Shown: positions 10,069 through 19,974 of the stretch, piece by piece
How positions within the stretch are numbered: position 1 is the first letter of the stretch
How the letters are laid out: each line of letters opens with the position of its first letter
Origin: Bifidobacterium breve DSM 20213 = JCM 1192
Lineage (GTDB): Bacteria; Actinomycetota; Actinomycetes; Actinomycetales; Bifidobacteriaceae
Direction of reading: 5' to 3'
Length of the DNA stretch: 64,000 nt
Assembly (NCBI RefSeq): GCF_001025175.1
Contig: NZ_AP012324.1
Span: forward strand, 558,001-622,000
The notes under the pieces: generated by a model
Database searches by the model: none
What the model saw: the letters and a program-made list of their open reading frames with translations, nothing else
What the model was told of the DNA's origin: nothing
Translations under genes and position numbers: made by a program

Positions 10069-10722
10069 ATGTTTGGAAAAAACGCCAAAGTAGACTTGGA
10101 ACTTAACCGCGATGTCGAGCGTCTGATTAAATCCGGCGGCAAAGAACAGATTCTGCCCATCGTGCAGGCTGGTGAACCAGTGCTGCGCCAGCAGACCGTG
10201 GCCTACAATGGCCAACTTTCCAAGCGCACGCTTGCCAAACTCATCGACACCATGCACACCACCATGCTCGAAGCGCCTGGAGTGGGCTTGGCCGCCACGC
10301 AGATCGGGCTCGGATTGGCGCTTGCCGTAGTCGAGGACCATGTGCGTGACGATGAGGACGATCCGCGTGAAATCGCCGAGTTCCCGTTCCATGTGATCAT
10401 CAACCCCAAGTACACGCCGGTGGGGGAGAAGACCACCAGCTTCTTCGAGGGATGCCTGAGCTTTGATGGCTATCAGGCCGTGCGTAAGCGCTGGCTTGAC
10501 ATCACCGCTGAATGGGACGATGAAGACGGCAAACATCACAGCGAACAGCTGCACGGTTGGCCGGCTCGTATCTTCCAGCACGAGACCGATCACCTGAGCG
10601 GCGAACTATACATCGACAAGGCCGAAATCCGTTCGCTGACCACCAGCGAAAATCTCGAAGACCTCTGGTGCGACGATCCGGTACCCACAGAGGCCGCCGA
10701 AGAACTTGGTTTTGCATTATGA
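10069..10722 (+). CDS. def: Peptide deformylase
   Basis: Removes the formyl group from nascent N-terminal methionine. Motif 1, GVGLAATQIG, is followed by motif 2, EGCLSF, at about residues 127-132 and motif 3, HETDH, at about 171-175 (metal ligands C, H, H). It has 217 residues. The start is ATG 10069 after AAAGGAAA; an upstream in-frame extension would translate the palindromic element. The stop overlaps the next gene by four bases (ATGA at 10719-10722), indicating translational coupling. Confidence 0.95.
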   Translation: MFGKNAKVDLELNRDVERLIKSGGKEQILPIVQAGEPVLRQQTVAYNGQLSKRTLAKLIDTMHTTMLEAPGVGLAATQIGLGLALAVVEDHVRDDEDDPREIAEFPFHVIINPKYTPVGEKTTSFFEGCLSFDGYQAVRKRWLDITAEWDDEDGKHHSEQLHGWPARIFQHETDHLSGELYIDKAEIRSLTTSENLEDLWCDDPVPTEAAEELGFAL

Positions 10723-12173
10723 CCGATTCCGCCTGGCTTGAGACCGCCAAAGATGACATCGCTCAGTGGGCGATGGTCATGACCAAGGACGCGGATGATA
10801 ACCCCATTGATTGGCGGTGGGTACGTTCGCTTGACCTGTTTGGCGGACTTGGCCACACGTCCGGTGACAATCCGGCCCCTCAAGCCATCCATGATGCACT
10901 CAAAGCCGACTACGCCGTGCGCGATCGCTTGGAGCCGATCATCGCGCAATGCAGCACCGCATTCATGACTGACTTTGATCGAATCATCGCATCCTACCGT
11001 CTGCCACGCGCACTGGCTTATGTCAATCGGCGATTGAACGACACCATCAACACCTTGCTTGATGCGGGGGAGCGCCGGCACCTGTGGAAGGTAAGTCGTG
11101 AACGGCAGGGGAGAGGCATGGCAGCGGTGCTCAAACCGTATTCCAGCGCCACAGCAAATCCCAATCAAGGCACACTTGATGCCGAGGCTGAAGGTGCGGA
11201 CGGTTTTGCCGGCACTGTGGATATCACCCTCGACGATATCCAAGACCGCTCCGCGGCGATTCTCAACGCCAGAGCCGAACGGCGCAGGGCCAAGCGTGAG
11301 CAAAGCCACGCGGGTAGGGTGGATATGGCTCGTGCCAATCTCTCCGGTGCAACGGCACCGGGTGGGAGCGTCACCTTGTTTAGCAATGACTCGTCAAGTT
11401 CTGGTGCCGCCGCGCATAAGCCCAAATCGGATTGGCGTGATGCCTACCTGCCGGGACGTGACGTGGACATGGTGATGGGCATCGACATCGAAACCACCGG
11501 TACCGATCCGGCTCGCGACTACATCATCGATGTCGGCTTTGAATTTATGAACATGGTCAGTCCGCGTCCGACCGATGTGCCGAACGGTTATGCGTATGAG
11601 CAGGGCTACTACGATGCCGGTGACGCCTATGGCCAGTCTCGCCTTGACTTCGGTGTTCCCCCGGCCAATGCGGCTCTCGGCAACGAACTCATTCGCAAAC
11701 TCACAGGTATCGATGTGCGAGACCGCAGCAGCAAGGCCGGTCATCGGCTTTTCGATGAATGGCCGGAAGCCCAGACCGGTCTGCTCGCGCGCCTGACCCA
11801 GCAGCCATATGTGGCGCACAATGCCACCTTCGAACACAGCTGGTTCATGCTAAATGTCGCCGGATACGCCGAAGCCTATCGCGCCGGTCGCATCACCATC
11901 ATCGACACCCTGCCCATGAGCAGGCAATGGGATCCTGGCTCAGTGCCCAACGATGAACACCCCTATGGTGATAACACGCTTGATGCTTATGCCAAGCGTC
12001 AGGGAGCGCTTGATTCAGCCCATAACGAACGGCATCTTGGACTGGAAGACACGCATATCATGCTGGTGGCCATGAAACACCACCTCGCAACCCTCAAGGC
12101 GCAGGGGCAGGGCCCGTGGGGTCCGGGCGGCAGAAGCGGCGTGGGCGGCAAATCATGCGGTCGTAAGTGGTGA
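10719..12173 (+). CDS. DEDDh-type 3'-5' exonuclease (DnaQ/RNase T-like)
   Basis: A 484-residue protein. Residues about 250-460 hold a DEDDh exonuclease domain: ExoI DIETTG (Asp about 256, Glu about 258), ExoII AHNATFEHSWF, and ExoIII HLGLEDTHI with the catalytic His/Asp. The N-terminal half (about 240 residues) has no motif that I recognise and includes a basic stretch with many R and K. The domain is typical of proofreading or RNA-trimming nucleases; the exact substrate is unknown. Translation is coupled to def by an ATGA overlap. Confidence 0.8.
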   Translation: MTDSAWLETAKDDIAQWAMVMTKDADDNPIDWRWVRSLDLFGGLGHTSGDNPAPQAIHDALKADYAVRDRLEPIIAQCSTAFMTDFDRIIASYRLPRALAYVNRRLNDTINTLLDAGERRHLWKVSRERQGRGMAAVLKPYSSATANPNQGTLDAEAEGADGFAGTVDITLDDIQDRSAAILNARAERRRAKREQSHAGRVDMARANLSGATAPGGSVTLFSNDSSSSGAAAHKPKSDWRDAYLPGRDVDMVMGIDIETTGTDPARDYIIDVGFEFMNMVSPRPTDVPNGYAYEQGYYDAGDAYGQSRLDFGVPPANAALGNELIRKLTGIDVRDRSSKAGHRLFDEWPEAQTGLLARLTQQPYVAHNATFEHSWFMLNVAGYAEAYRAGRITIIDTLPMSRQWDPGSVPNDEHPYGDNTLDAYAKRQGALDSAHNERHLGLEDTHIMLVAMKHHLATLKAQGQGPWGPGGRSGVGGKSCGRKW

Positions 12174-12189
12174 GTACACTACTGACCTC

Positions 12190-12321
12190 GTGAGTGAATA
12201 TCAGGACAGCCGACAACAGCGCGAAAACCGCCGCCGCACCATCGTGCGCGTGGTGTGCATCGTCGTGGCTGTTGCCATGCTTGGCTCCCTGATTGTCCCT
12301 GCTATCTATGCAGGTCTTTGA
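12190..12321 (+). CDS. Small single-span membrane protein (43 aa)
   Basis: GTG 12190 opens a 43-residue frame: a hydrophilic, arginine-rich head (SEYQDSRQQRENRRR) and one hydrophobic span of about 22 residues (VCIVVAVAMLGSLIVPAIY). This is a classic positive-inside small membrane protein. It begins 16 bp after the exonuclease stop in the same direction. No strong ribosome site is visible, so translation may depend on coupling. The function is unknown; the likely coding status rests on the clean amphipathic-to-hydrophobic layout. Confidence 0.55.
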   Translation: MSEYQDSRQQRENRRRTIVRVVCIVVAVAMLGSLIVPAIYAGL

Positions 12322-12524
12322 CGTTGCCTTCGTGCATTTGCGCCCGCGGTTGAGCGCGTCTGATGCAGAAGGAGTGACGAGAAAAGCCTGCTGATCGGCT
12401 GCAGAAACACTCTTACGACATCACAACATCGCGGTGCCAGAACCATTACGGAATGTGCGAAGGCTGTCAACGAGGACGCGACATCCAAGAAAACTCGAAG
12501 TATCAACAGTTAAGGTAAGACACG

Positions 12525-13649
12525 ATGGCAGAATTTGACTTTACCCAGGCGATTGGCGAAGCTCGCGCCAAGTACGATTCCATCGCCAAGGCGTTGGATG
12601 TGGACCGTCTCAAGGCGGATATCAAGGATCTTGAGGCGCAGGCGGCGGCTCCGGGATTGTGGGACAACCCTGACAACGCACAGAAAATCACCAGCAAGCT
12701 CTCCGCAGCGGAATCGCAGCTCAAGCGTCTGACTTCCGCATCCCAGCGCATCGACGACGTGGAGACGCTCGTCGAGCTCGGCCAGGAGGAACAGGATCAG
12801 GAATCCCTGGACGAGGCGCAGAACGAGATCGGCGAGATTCAGAAGGATCTCGACCAAATGGAGATACAGACCCTGCTTGACGGCGAATACGACGAACGTT
12901 CCGCCGTGGTGACCATCCGCTCCGGCGCGGGTGGCGTGGATGCCGCCGACTTCGCGCAGATGCTGCTGCGCATGTACCTGCGCTACTGCGAGCGCAACGG
13001 CTTCAAGGCCAAGGTCATGGACACCTCCTACGCCGAAGAGGCCGGCATCAAGTCCGCCACGTTCCAGGTGGACGCCCCTTATGCATATGGCCGACTGTCT
13101 GTGGAAGGCGGCACTCACCGTCTGGTGCGTATCTCCCCGTTCGACAATCAGGGCCGCCGCCAGACCAGCTTCGCCGCTGTGGAAGTGGTGCCTCTGGTTG
13201 AGGCCACCGATCACGTTGACATTCCGGACACGGATATCCGTGTGGACACCTACTGCTCCTCCGGCCCCGGCGGCCAGGGTGTGAACACCACGTACTCCGC
13301 CGTGCGCATCACCCACTTGCCCACCGGCATCGTGGTCACCATGCAGGACGAGCGCTCGCAGATTCAGAACCGCGCCTCCGCCATGGCCGTGCTCCAGTCC
13401 CGATTGCTGGTGCTGCGACACGAGGAAGAGGCCAAGAAGAAGAAGGAGCTCGCCGGAGACATCAAGGCCAGCTGGGGCGATCAGATGCGTTCCTACGTGC
13501 TGCATCCCTACCAGATGGTCAAGGATCTGCGTACCGGTTACGAGACCAGCCAGACCCAGGCCGTGTTCGATGGTGACATCAACAACTTCATCGAAGCCGG
13601 CATCCGCTGGCGTCATGAACAGCGTCGTGCTGCCGAGAACGAGGAGTAA
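12525..13649 (+). CDS. prfB: Peptide chain release factor 2
   Basis: Recognises UGA/UAA and triggers peptide release. Of 374 residues, the codon-reading tripeptide SPF is at about 204-206 and the peptidyl-transferase motif GGQ at about 249-251. The frame is continuous from ATG 12525; there is no internal stop or programmed +1 frameshift of the E. coli kind. It is followed after 2 bp by ftsE, a conserved order (prfB-ftsE-ftsX-smpB) in actinobacteria. Confidence 0.95.
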   Translation: MAEFDFTQAIGEARAKYDSIAKALDVDRLKADIKDLEAQAAAPGLWDNPDNAQKITSKLSAAESQLKRLTSASQRIDDVETLVELGQEEQDQESLDEAQNEIGEIQKDLDQMEIQTLLDGEYDERSAVVTIRSGAGGVDAADFAQMLLRMYLRYCERNGFKAKVMDTSYAEEAGIKSATFQVDAPYAYGRLSVEGGTHRLVRISPFDNQGRRQTSFAAVEVVPLVEATDHVDIPDTDIRVDTYCSSGPGGQGVNTTYSAVRITHLPTGIVVTMQDERSQIQNRASAMAVLQSRLLVLRHEEEAKKKKELAGDIKASWGDQMRSYVLHPYQMVKDLRTGYETSQTQAVFDGDINNFIEAGIRWRHEQRRAAENEE

Positions 13650-13651
13650 TC

Positions 13652-14848
13652 ATGGCTTTGATTGCATTGGACGATGTGTCCAAGATTTACCCCAAGGGTA
13701 CTCGGCCCGCGCTTGATGGCATCAACCTCAGCATAGAGCGTGGCGACTTCGTGTTCCTGGTGGGCGCATCCGGATCCGGTAAAACCACGCTGCTGAGCCT
13801 GCTGCTGCGCGAGGAGGAGGCCACCAGCGGTGAGATTCGTGTGGCCGGCAACGACTTGCGCCGTATCGCCAACCGTCAGGTGCCGCATTACCGCCGTACG
13901 CTGGGCTTCGTGTTCCAGGACTACAAGCTGCTCAACAACAAAACCGTGTGGGAGAACGTGGCGTTCGCGCTCGAGGTGATCGGTACCCGCCGTTCCACCA
14001 TTAAGTCTTTGGTGCCCAAGGTGCTGGACACCGTGGGTCTTACCGGCAAAGAGAAGAACTATCCGCATGAGCTGTCCGGTGGCGAGCAGCAGCGCGTGGC
14101 CATCGCCCGTGCGTATGTGAACCACCCGCAGATCCTGTTGGCCGACGAGCCCACCGGCAACCTTGACCCGACCACATCGCTGGGCATTATGGAGGTGTTG
14201 GACGCTATCAACCGTACCGGCACCACCATCGTGATGGCCACACATAACGAAGAGATCGTCAACTCGATGCGCAAGCGCGTTGTCGAACTGCACGGTGGCA
14301 AGATCGTGCGTGATGAGGCCCACGGTTCCTACGATTCCGCCCTGTACTTCCCCGATGCCGAGGCCGAAGCTAAATTCGGCAGGGCCAACCACATCCCCGA
14401 TGCCCGGACCAACGCCATCGCCGCGCCGGAGGAGGGCGAGCCGTCCGAAGGCATCGCACGTCTGGCCAATTCCGTGCATTCCGGGCGAACCGGCCGCTAC
14501 GGTGAGACTTTTGCGCCGTTGGAAGACACGTTGACATGGGGCAAGGGCCTGACTTTGGACGAGCAGGCTGCATCCCTCGAAGCCACCCAGGCTTTCGATT
14601 CGTTGCATCCCGAGGAAAGTGTCAGCAGTACGACAGTCGAGGTTTCCGAAACGCTCGCTGTGCCGGAGACGTCCGTTGCCGGTGAGATACCTGAGCAGCA
14701 GTCCGTCGGCGACGGCGAAGGGACGAACCAGGCCGAGCCCTCGTCAGTGCAAGCAGACGAGGTGCCTATGCCGCCGGCTCCGCCAGCCCCACCTGCGCCG
14801 CCGAGCGCCGAATCCCAGAGTGCAACCAGCGAAGGCAAGGAGGAGTAG
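13652..14848 (+). CDS. ftsE: Cell division ATP-binding protein FtsE with long C-terminal tail
   Basis: The ATPase of the FtsEX complex that controls septal peptidoglycan hydrolases. Walker [10 protein letters not shown] is at residues 38-46, then the signature [14 protein letters not shown] and Walker B ILLADEP. The normal FtsE domain ends near residue 225. About 170 further residues follow, acidic and Ser/Thr/Pro-rich, ending in a [11 protein letters not shown] run. The tail is far longer than in most bacteria and looks disordered. It lies 2 bp after prfB and 3 bp before ftsX. Confidence 0.93.
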   Translation: MALIALDDVSKIYPKGTRPALDGINLSIERGDFVFLVGASGSGKTTLLSLLLREEEATSGEIRVAGNDLRRIANRQVPHYRRTLGFVFQDYKLLNNKTVWENVAFALEVIGTRRSTIKSLVPKVLDTVGLTGKEKNYPHELSGGEQQRVAIARAYVNHPQILLADEPTGNLDPTTSLGIMEVLDAINRTGTTIVMATHNEEIVNSMRKRVVELHGGKIVRDEAHGSYDSALYFPDAEAEAKFGRANHIPDARTNAIAAPEEGEPSEGIARLANSVHSGRTGRYGETFAPLEDTLTWGKGLTLDEQAASLEATQAFDSLHPEESVSSTTVEVSETLAVPETSVAGEIPEQQSVGDGEGTNQAEPSSVQADEVPMPPAPPAPPAPPSAESQSATSEGKEE

Positions 14849-14851
14849 CCC

Positions 14852-15775
14852 ATGCGTATGCGATTCATCCTGTCTGAAACAGGAACCAATCTGAGGCGTA
14901 ACCTGTCCATGCTGCTCTCGCTCATGCTGGTCACGTTCATCTCATTCCTGTTCATCGGCGCTTCCGTGCTTACTCAGGCCCAGATCACCAAGGCCAAGGG
15001 CGATTGGTATGACAAGGTCGAAGTCGTGGTTTGGCTGTGCCCGGATGGTACGAGCCAGTCCGCCAACTGCGCATCCGGTAAGTCGCCGTCTGCGGCCGAA
15101 ATCACGGCACTGCAGAAGACCATCCGCGACGAGCTCAACGATGTGGTGTCCAACATCAACTATGTGAGCAAGCAGGACTTCTACAACAACACCTTCACCA
15201 AGCAGTACCCGAATGGCGAATTCCAAGGTCGTACGCTGACTGCCGACGATATGCAGGATTCCCTGTGGCTGAAGCTCAAGGACCCCACCAAGTATCAGGT
15301 GGTCGCCGAAGTGCTCTCCAGTAAGGAGGGCGTGGAAGACGTCACCGATCAGCGGCAGATCTTCGATCCCGTATTCGCCATTCTGAATCGCGCCACTGCG
15401 GTCACGGCCGTTCTGGCAGGCGTAATGGTGTTGGTGGCCATCCTGCTGACCGGTACTACGATTCGCATGTCCGCAGCATCCAGACGCACTGAAACCGAAA
15501 TCATGCGGTACGTGGGTGCCTCGAACTGGACGATTCGTCTGCCCTTCATCTTGGAAGGCGCCATCGCTTCCGGTATCGGTTCGATACTCTCCTGCGTGAT
15601 GTTGTCGGTAATCGTGCATGTGTTCATCACCGGGTGGTTGGCTCAATCAGTGACTTGGATTCCGTACGTGAATCAGATGACCGTGCTGCTGATTTCCCCG
15701 TTCCTGGTCGTGGGGGCGGTGCTGCTTTCGGTGATTGCCTCCACCATTTCTCTGCGACGGTACCTTCGCGCGTAA
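14852..15775 (+). CDS. ftsX: Cell division membrane protein FtsX
   Basis: Membrane partner of FtsE. The 307-residue protein has one N-terminal membrane span (about 18-40), an extracellular domain of about 150 residues that includes two Cys (WLCPDGTSQSANC), and three C-terminal spans typical of the FtsX/MacB fold. The extracellular domain is the known contact for activating hydrolases. ATG 14852 and ATG 14858 are both possible starts. Confidence 0.93.
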   Translation: MRMRFILSETGTNLRRNLSMLLSLMLVTFISFLFIGASVLTQAQITKAKGDWYDKVEVVVWLCPDGTSQSANCASGKSPSAAEITALQKTIRDELNDVVSNINYVSKQDFYNNTFTKQYPNGEFQGRTLTADDMQDSLWLKLKDPTKYQVVAEVLSSKEGVEDVTDQRQIFDPVFAILNRATAVTAVLAGVMVLVAILLTGTTIRMSAASRRTETEIMRYVGASNWTIRLPFILEGAIASGIGSILSCVMLSVIVHVFITGWLAQSVTWIPYVNQMTVLLISPFLVVGAVLLSVIASTISLRRYLRA

Positions 15776-15853
15776 GACGTATCACACTCACTGCGGGTGG
15801 CGTTCCCAGATTCGCATGTTATGGTGTGGTCTATTGCGACGGAAAGGATTTAT

Positions 15854-17200
15854 ATGACTAAGGCGAAAACGATGAGGCCAGTGTTGGCCGCATGCGCGGC
15901 CAGCGCCATATGCGTGGCCGGGCTGCTGGCCAGCCCTGTTCAGCCGGCGCGGGCAAACACCTATTCGAATTTGGTCAATGCGCAGAGCCAGCATGCCGCA
16001 TCCGTGCAGCGTGAAGCCCATCTAAAGCAGCAGCTAGCCGGTGCGAGCACCGAACTGGCCGACAAGATCATGGAATTGGATGATCTGACCAACAACAAGA
16101 TCGTCGCCGCGCAGGATAAAGTCACCCAGGCCAATGCCGACGCCGCCACGGCTCAGGAAGAAGCCGATGCCGCTGCCTCAAGACTGGAAGCCGCGCAGAA
16201 GGACAAGGAAGATCTCGAGGCTCAGATCGAGAAAACCGGTAAGGACTACGACGACGCCCATGCCGCTGTGGCCCAATTGGCCCGTGAAGAGCAGCATGGT
16301 TCCGATGCCTCGGAGATTATGAGCGTGGTCACTGGTGCCTCGAGTACCAAGGACTTCGTCAACTCGATGCAGTCGCGTGACGCACTGTCTCGTAACGAGG
16401 CTAATGCTGCCTCCTCAGCGGCCACCGAGCTTAATACCTCGATGAACCGCAGCGAGCGTCTGGACGCGATCGAGAAGCAGATCGCCACACTGAAGACCCA
16501 GGCCGACAACAAGGCCGCCGCGGCTCAGAGCGCCGCGGAAACCGCGCAAAATGAGCGTGATGCTCTGGAACAGCTGCGCCAGGAGGGCGAAGCCAGGCGC
16601 AATGAACTGACCGGTATGGTGTCCAGCCTGAAGTCCCAGTCGGCGAAGCAGGCCGCGCAGACCGTGCTGATCGCTTCTCAGGTGGATTCCTACAACCAGC
16701 AGTACATCAAGGAACAGGCAACCGCCAACGGCCAGGTCAGCAGCGGCCAGCAGAGCACTGGTGGTTCGGCCGCACCTGCTCCTTCCGCACCTGCTCCGTC
16801 CGCTCCCTCCGGTGGCAGCACGTCTGCCGGCGGAAGCACGGGACAGGGCACCTCGAATGGTGATGTCGGCAACCGGTATGTGGCCGGCCAATGCACGTGG
16901 TATGCGTACAACCGGCGTAAGGAGATGGGCATCGGCACGCCATCGTTCCTGCACAATGGCGGCCAGTGGTACATTTACGCTCCCCAATACGGTTTGCGGG
17001 TGGATCACAGCCCGCAGGTTGGCGCGGCTCTCTCCTTCCCGCCGGGTGTGGCTGGCGCTGATGGCTACTACGGTCACGTGGCCGTGGTGGAAGCCGTGTA
17101 CGGCAACTCGATTCTGATTTCCGAAATGAACGTCAAGGGCGAGTTCATCGTCAGCCAGCGCGTTCTGTACAATCCCGGTCAGTACTGGTACGTTCACTGA
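15854..17200 (+). CDS. Secreted coiled-coil CHAP-domain peptidoglycan hydrolase
   Basis: A 448-residue secreted protein. A signal peptide (about 1-36, ending PVQPARA) is followed by a long Ala/Glu/Lys coiled coil (about 40-290), a Pro/Ala/Ser/Gly linker (about 300-340) and a C-terminal CHAP domain with catalytic Cys about 347 (GQCTWYAYN) and His about 408 (YYGHVAVVE). This is the layout of PcsB of streptococci, the hydrolase activated by FtsEX, and the gene directly follows ftsX. The start is ATG 15854 after GGAAAGG. I infer a FtsEX-gated septal hydrolase. Confidence 0.85.
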   Translation: MTKAKTMRPVLAACAASAICVAGLLASPVQPARANTYSNLVNAQSQHAASVQREAHLKQQLAGASTELADKIMELDDLTNNKIVAAQDKVTQANADAATAQEEADAAASRLEAAQKDKEDLEAQIEKTGKDYDDAHAAVAQLAREEQHGSDASEIMSVVTGASSTKDFVNSMQSRDALSRNEANAASSAATELNTSMNRSERLDAIEKQIATLKTQADNKAAAAQSAAETAQNERDALEQLRQEGEARRNELTGMVSSLKSQSAKQAAQTVLIASQVDSYNQQYIKEQATANGQVSSGQQSTGGSAAPAPSAPAPSAPSGGSTSAGGSTGQGTSNGDVGNRYVAGQCTWYAYNRRKEMGIGTPSFLHNGGQWYIYAPQYGLRVDHSPQVGAALSFPPGVAGADGYYGHVAVVEAVYGNSILISEMNVKGEFIVSQRVLYNPGQYWYVH

Positions 17201-17226
17201 TCCGGCTGTACCGAATTACGTTATGC

Positions 17227-17246
17227 AAGGCCCCGTTTGGGGCCTT
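17227..17246 (+). terminator. Terminator after the CHAP hydrolase
   Basis: AAGGCCCC/GGGGCCTT arms with a 4-nt loop, followed by GTTCGT. It separates the ftsEX-hydrolase unit from smpB. Confidence 0.75.
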
Positions 17247-17313
17247 GTTCGTATGTGCAGATGGTTCATGATATTCTCATATGTTGCGTTGCACCCACGA
17301 AAGGAGGGAACCC

Positions 17314-17790
17314 ATGCCCAAGGAGGCCGGCGAAAAGCTGATCGTGCAGAATAAGAAGGCCCGGCACGACTACGCCATCGAAGACAAGTATGAGGCCGGA
17401 TTGGCGTTGACCGGCACTGAGGTCAAGTCATTGCGCGAAGGCCGCGCGTCTCTGTCCGAGGCGTTCGTTTCCATCGATCGCCGTGGAGAGATGTGGCTTG
17501 AGGGGGCGAATATCCCCGAATACCTGAACGGCACATGGAACAATCATGCGCCCAAGCGCAAGCGTAAGCTGTTGCTGCATCGCGTGCAGATCACGAAGCT
17601 CGCTCGCGGCATCGAGGCCAAGGGATACACGATTGTGCCGTTGAGCCTGTATTTCAAGGACGGTCGCGTCAAAGCGGAAATCGCCCTTGCCCGAGGCAAG
17701 AGGGAATTCGACAAGCGTCAGGCTCTACGTGAGGAGCAGGACAAGCGCGAGGCCCTGCGCGCCATGCGCTATGCCAACATGCGTCACTGA
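17314..17790 (+). CDS. smpB: SsrA-binding protein SmpB
   Basis: Binds tmRNA and delivers it to stalled ribosomes for trans-translation. The 158-residue protein has the family core [20 protein letters not shown], the [14 protein letters not shown] region, and a basic C-terminal tail ([21 protein letters not shown]). ATG 17314 has the strong site GGAGGG. The longer in-frame ATG at 17281 lies before this site. No tmRNA gene was recognised nearby. Confidence 0.95.
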   Translation: MPKEAGEKLIVQNKKARHDYAIEDKYEAGLALTGTEVKSLREGRASLSEAFVSIDRRGEMWLEGANIPEYLNGTWNNHAPKRKRKLLLHRVQITKLARGIEAKGYTIVPLSLYFKDGRVKAEIALARGKREFDKRQALREEQDKREALRAMRYANMRH

Positions 17791-17911
17791 TTTGTCCACG
17801 TTGCGGACTTTTTCGTCCATGATTAACGCTTTGGTAGCACAACGCTCCTAATCTCTGGAGCCATCTGGGAAACATACCCGCCCAGCTGACTATCCGGAGA
17901 GAGGAAATCCA

Positions 17912-18865
17912 ATGTCTCTAAGCAAGGGAATACAATCCGCTGCGGCCGCAGCTCTGAGCGCCGCCATGCTGATCGCCGTGGCCGCCTGCGGCACGAGCGA
18001 TAGCGCGGACACTGCATCCAAATCTGCTGATTCCAAAGATTCATCCAGCACGTCCAGCACGCAAGGCTTCGACACCAGCGGCATCAAGAAAGACGATGAG
18101 ATCGCCGCGCTGCTGCCCGATTCCGTGGCCGGAGACGGCACGCTGACCGTCGGCACCGATACTTCCTATGCCCCGGCCGAGTTCCTGGCCGAGGACGGCA
18201 GGACCCCGGTCGGCTTTGATGTCGACCTGTCCAAGGCGCTGGCCGCAGTGTTCGGACTGAAGGAAAACACCGTCTCCTCCACGTTCGATTCGATTATCCC
18301 GTCCGTCGGCTCCAAGTACGACATCGGCATCTCCTCCTTCACCGTGACCAAGGAGCGCATGGAGGCCGTGGACTTCGTGACCTACTTCAAGGCCGGTTCC
18401 ACGTTTGTGGTGCAGAAGGGCAACCCGAAGAAGATCGATACCTCCAACCTGTGTGGCGTGAAGGTGGCTGTGCAGACCGGTACCACCCAGGAAGAGGAAG
18501 TCAACAAGGATAACGAGCAGTGCAAGGCGGACGGTAAGGATGCCATCGACATCCAGTCATCCAAGCTGCAGACCGATGTGACCACCGCCGTGGCTTCCGG
18601 TAAGGCTGATATCTTCTACGCCGATACGCCGGTTGCCGGCTACGCCATCAAGCAGACCGGTGATACGCTCGAGGCCCTCGGCGAGGATGTTGGCGTGACC
18701 CCTGAGGCCGTGGCCGTCAAGAAGGGCGATTCCAAGACCGCCGAAGCCGTGCAGAAGGCCATCCAGAAGCTGATGGATGATGGCACGTATAAGAAGATCC
18801 TCGACACGTGGGGCGTCTCTTCCGGTGCCGTCGACAAGGCCGAGATCAATCCGTCCGTCGAATAG
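17912..18865 (+). CDS. Amino-acid ABC transporter binding lipoprotein (copy 1)
   Basis: Extracellular solute-binding protein of the amino-acid (SBP_bac_3) family, 317 residues. The signal peptide has a lipobox at AVAAC, giving the lipidated Cys at about 26, then a Ser/Thr/Asp-rich linker and the ligand domain starting YAPAEF...GFDVDLSKALA. It is a close paralogue of the gene at 18999-19940. A terminator (18882-18908) and a new promoter separate the two, so copy 1 is probably a single-gene unit supplying the same permease. A GAGAGAGGAAA ribosome site precedes ATG 17912. Confidence 0.9.
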   Translation: MSLSKGIQSAAAAALSAAMLIAVAACGTSDSADTASKSADSKDSSSTSSTQGFDTSGIKKDDEIAALLPDSVAGDGTLTVGTDTSYAPAEFLAEDGRTPVGFDVDLSKALAAVFGLKENTVSSTFDSIIPSVGSKYDIGISSFTVTKERMEAVDFVTYFKAGSTFVVQKGNPKKIDTSNLCGVKVAVQTGTTQEEEVNKDNEQCKADGKDAIDIQSSKLQTDVTTAVASGKADIFYADTPVAGYAIKQTGDTLEALGEDVGVTPEAVAVKKGDSKTAEAVQKAIQKLMDDGTYKKILDTWGVSSGAVDKAEINPSVE

Positions 18866-18881
18866 TTTCGGTTACTATGAA

Positions 18882-18908
18882 GACTCCCGTTGCTCTGCGG
18901 CGGGAGTC
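18882..18908 (+). terminator. Terminator between the two amino-acid-binding genes
   Basis: 8-bp arms GACTCCCG/CGGGAGTC followed by a T-rich stretch (TATTTGTATATG). Confidence 0.75.
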
Positions 18909-18911
18909 TAT

Positions 18912-18940
18912 TTGTATATGTATGCACTGTGGTGTATAAA
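18912..18940 (+). promoter_or_regulatory. Sigma-70-like promoter for the amino-acid uptake operon
   Basis: TTGTAT at 18912-18917 and TATAAA at 18935-18940 with a 17-bp spacer, just after the terminator of copy 1 and 58 bp before the copy 2 start. Confidence 0.65.
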
Positions 18941-18998
18941 TATGCTTAACCGTTGATCGTTGCCGCATAAACGGCGTAAGAGAGAAGAAGAAACGATT

Positions 18999-19940
18999 AT
19001 GCAGTCCACCAAACTGAAGTCCATGATGGCCATGGCGCTGAGCTCGGCCATGCTGTTCGCCACCGCCGCTTGCGGCACCTCCGACAAGGCCGATGCCGGT
19101 ACGGACTCCGCCAAGGGTTCCGATGCCGCCACCATCACCAGCTACGATGTCAGCTCCGTGAAGAAGGACGACGCCATCGCCGCCCTGCTGCCCGAATCCG
19201 TGACCAAGGACGGCAAGCTCACCATCGGCACCAATCCTTCCTACGCCCCGGCCGAATTCCTCGACGCTGACGGCAAGACCCAGATCGGCTATGACATGGA
19301 CCTCGCCCGTGCGCTGGGCAACATCTTCGGTTTGGACACCGAAATCGTCTCCTCCAACTTCGACACCATCATCCCGGCCATCGGCACCAAGTATGACCTC
19401 GGCATCGCCGCGTTCACCATCACCAAGGAACGTATGCAGTCCGTGGACTTCGTCTCCTACTTCACCGCCGGCATGGGCTACGCGGTGGCCAAAGGCAACC
19501 CCAAGAACGTGAACCCGGATGACCTGTGCGGCCTGAACGTCGCCGTCGAGACCGGCACCGTCGAGGAGGACGCCATCAATGAGACCGCCAAGCAGTGCAA
19601 GGCGGACGGCAAGAAGGACATCACCATCCAGTCCTCCAAGCAGCAGACCGACGCCACCACCGCCGTGGTGACCGGCAAGGCCGACGTGTTCTTCGCCGAT
19701 TCCCCGGTGGTCGGCTACGCCATCGCCCAGACCGAGGGCCAGCTGGAACAGCTCGGCAAGGACTTCGACTCCGTGCCGAACGCCATCGCCATCAAGAAGG
19801 GCGATTCCCAGACCACCGATGCCGTGCAGAAGGCCATGCAGAAGCTCATGGACGACGGCACCTACGGCAAGATTCTCCAGCACTGGGGTGTGGAATCCGG
19901 CGCTCTGGACAAGGCCGAGATCAACCCGTCCGTCGACTGA
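18999..19940 (+). CDS. Amino-acid ABC transporter binding lipoprotein (copy 2)
   Basis: A 313-residue lipoprotein with lipobox TAAC, a short linker, and the ligand-binding fold with YAPAEF, GYDMDLARALG and VDFVSYF. It is highly similar to the preceding gene, including the C-terminus (DKAEINPSV), so a tandem duplication is evident. The likely start is ATG 18999; the frame also runs upstream to 18960 without a plausible signal sequence. It heads the unit with the permease and ATPase below. Confidence 0.9.
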   Translation: MQSTKLKSMMAMALSSAMLFATAACGTSDKADAGTDSAKGSDAATITSYDVSSVKKDDAIAALLPESVTKDGKLTIGTNPSYAPAEFLDADGKTQIGYDMDLARALGNIFGLDTEIVSSNFDTIIPAIGTKYDLGIAAFTITKERMQSVDFVSYFTAGMGYAVAKGNPKNVNPDDLCGLNVAVETGTVEEDAINETAKQCKADGKKDITIQSSKQQTDATTAVVTGKADVFFADSPVVGYAIAQTEGQLEQLGKDFDSVPNAIAIKKGDSQTTDAVQKAMQKLMDDGTYGKILQHWGVESGALDKAEINPSVD

Positions 19941-19974
19941 GCGTACACAGCGGTCAATCAGCATCAAGCAATCC

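Noticed and set aside
12525..12600. Programmed frameshift in prfB
   Set aside because: The frame is continuous with no in-frame TGA in the first codons.
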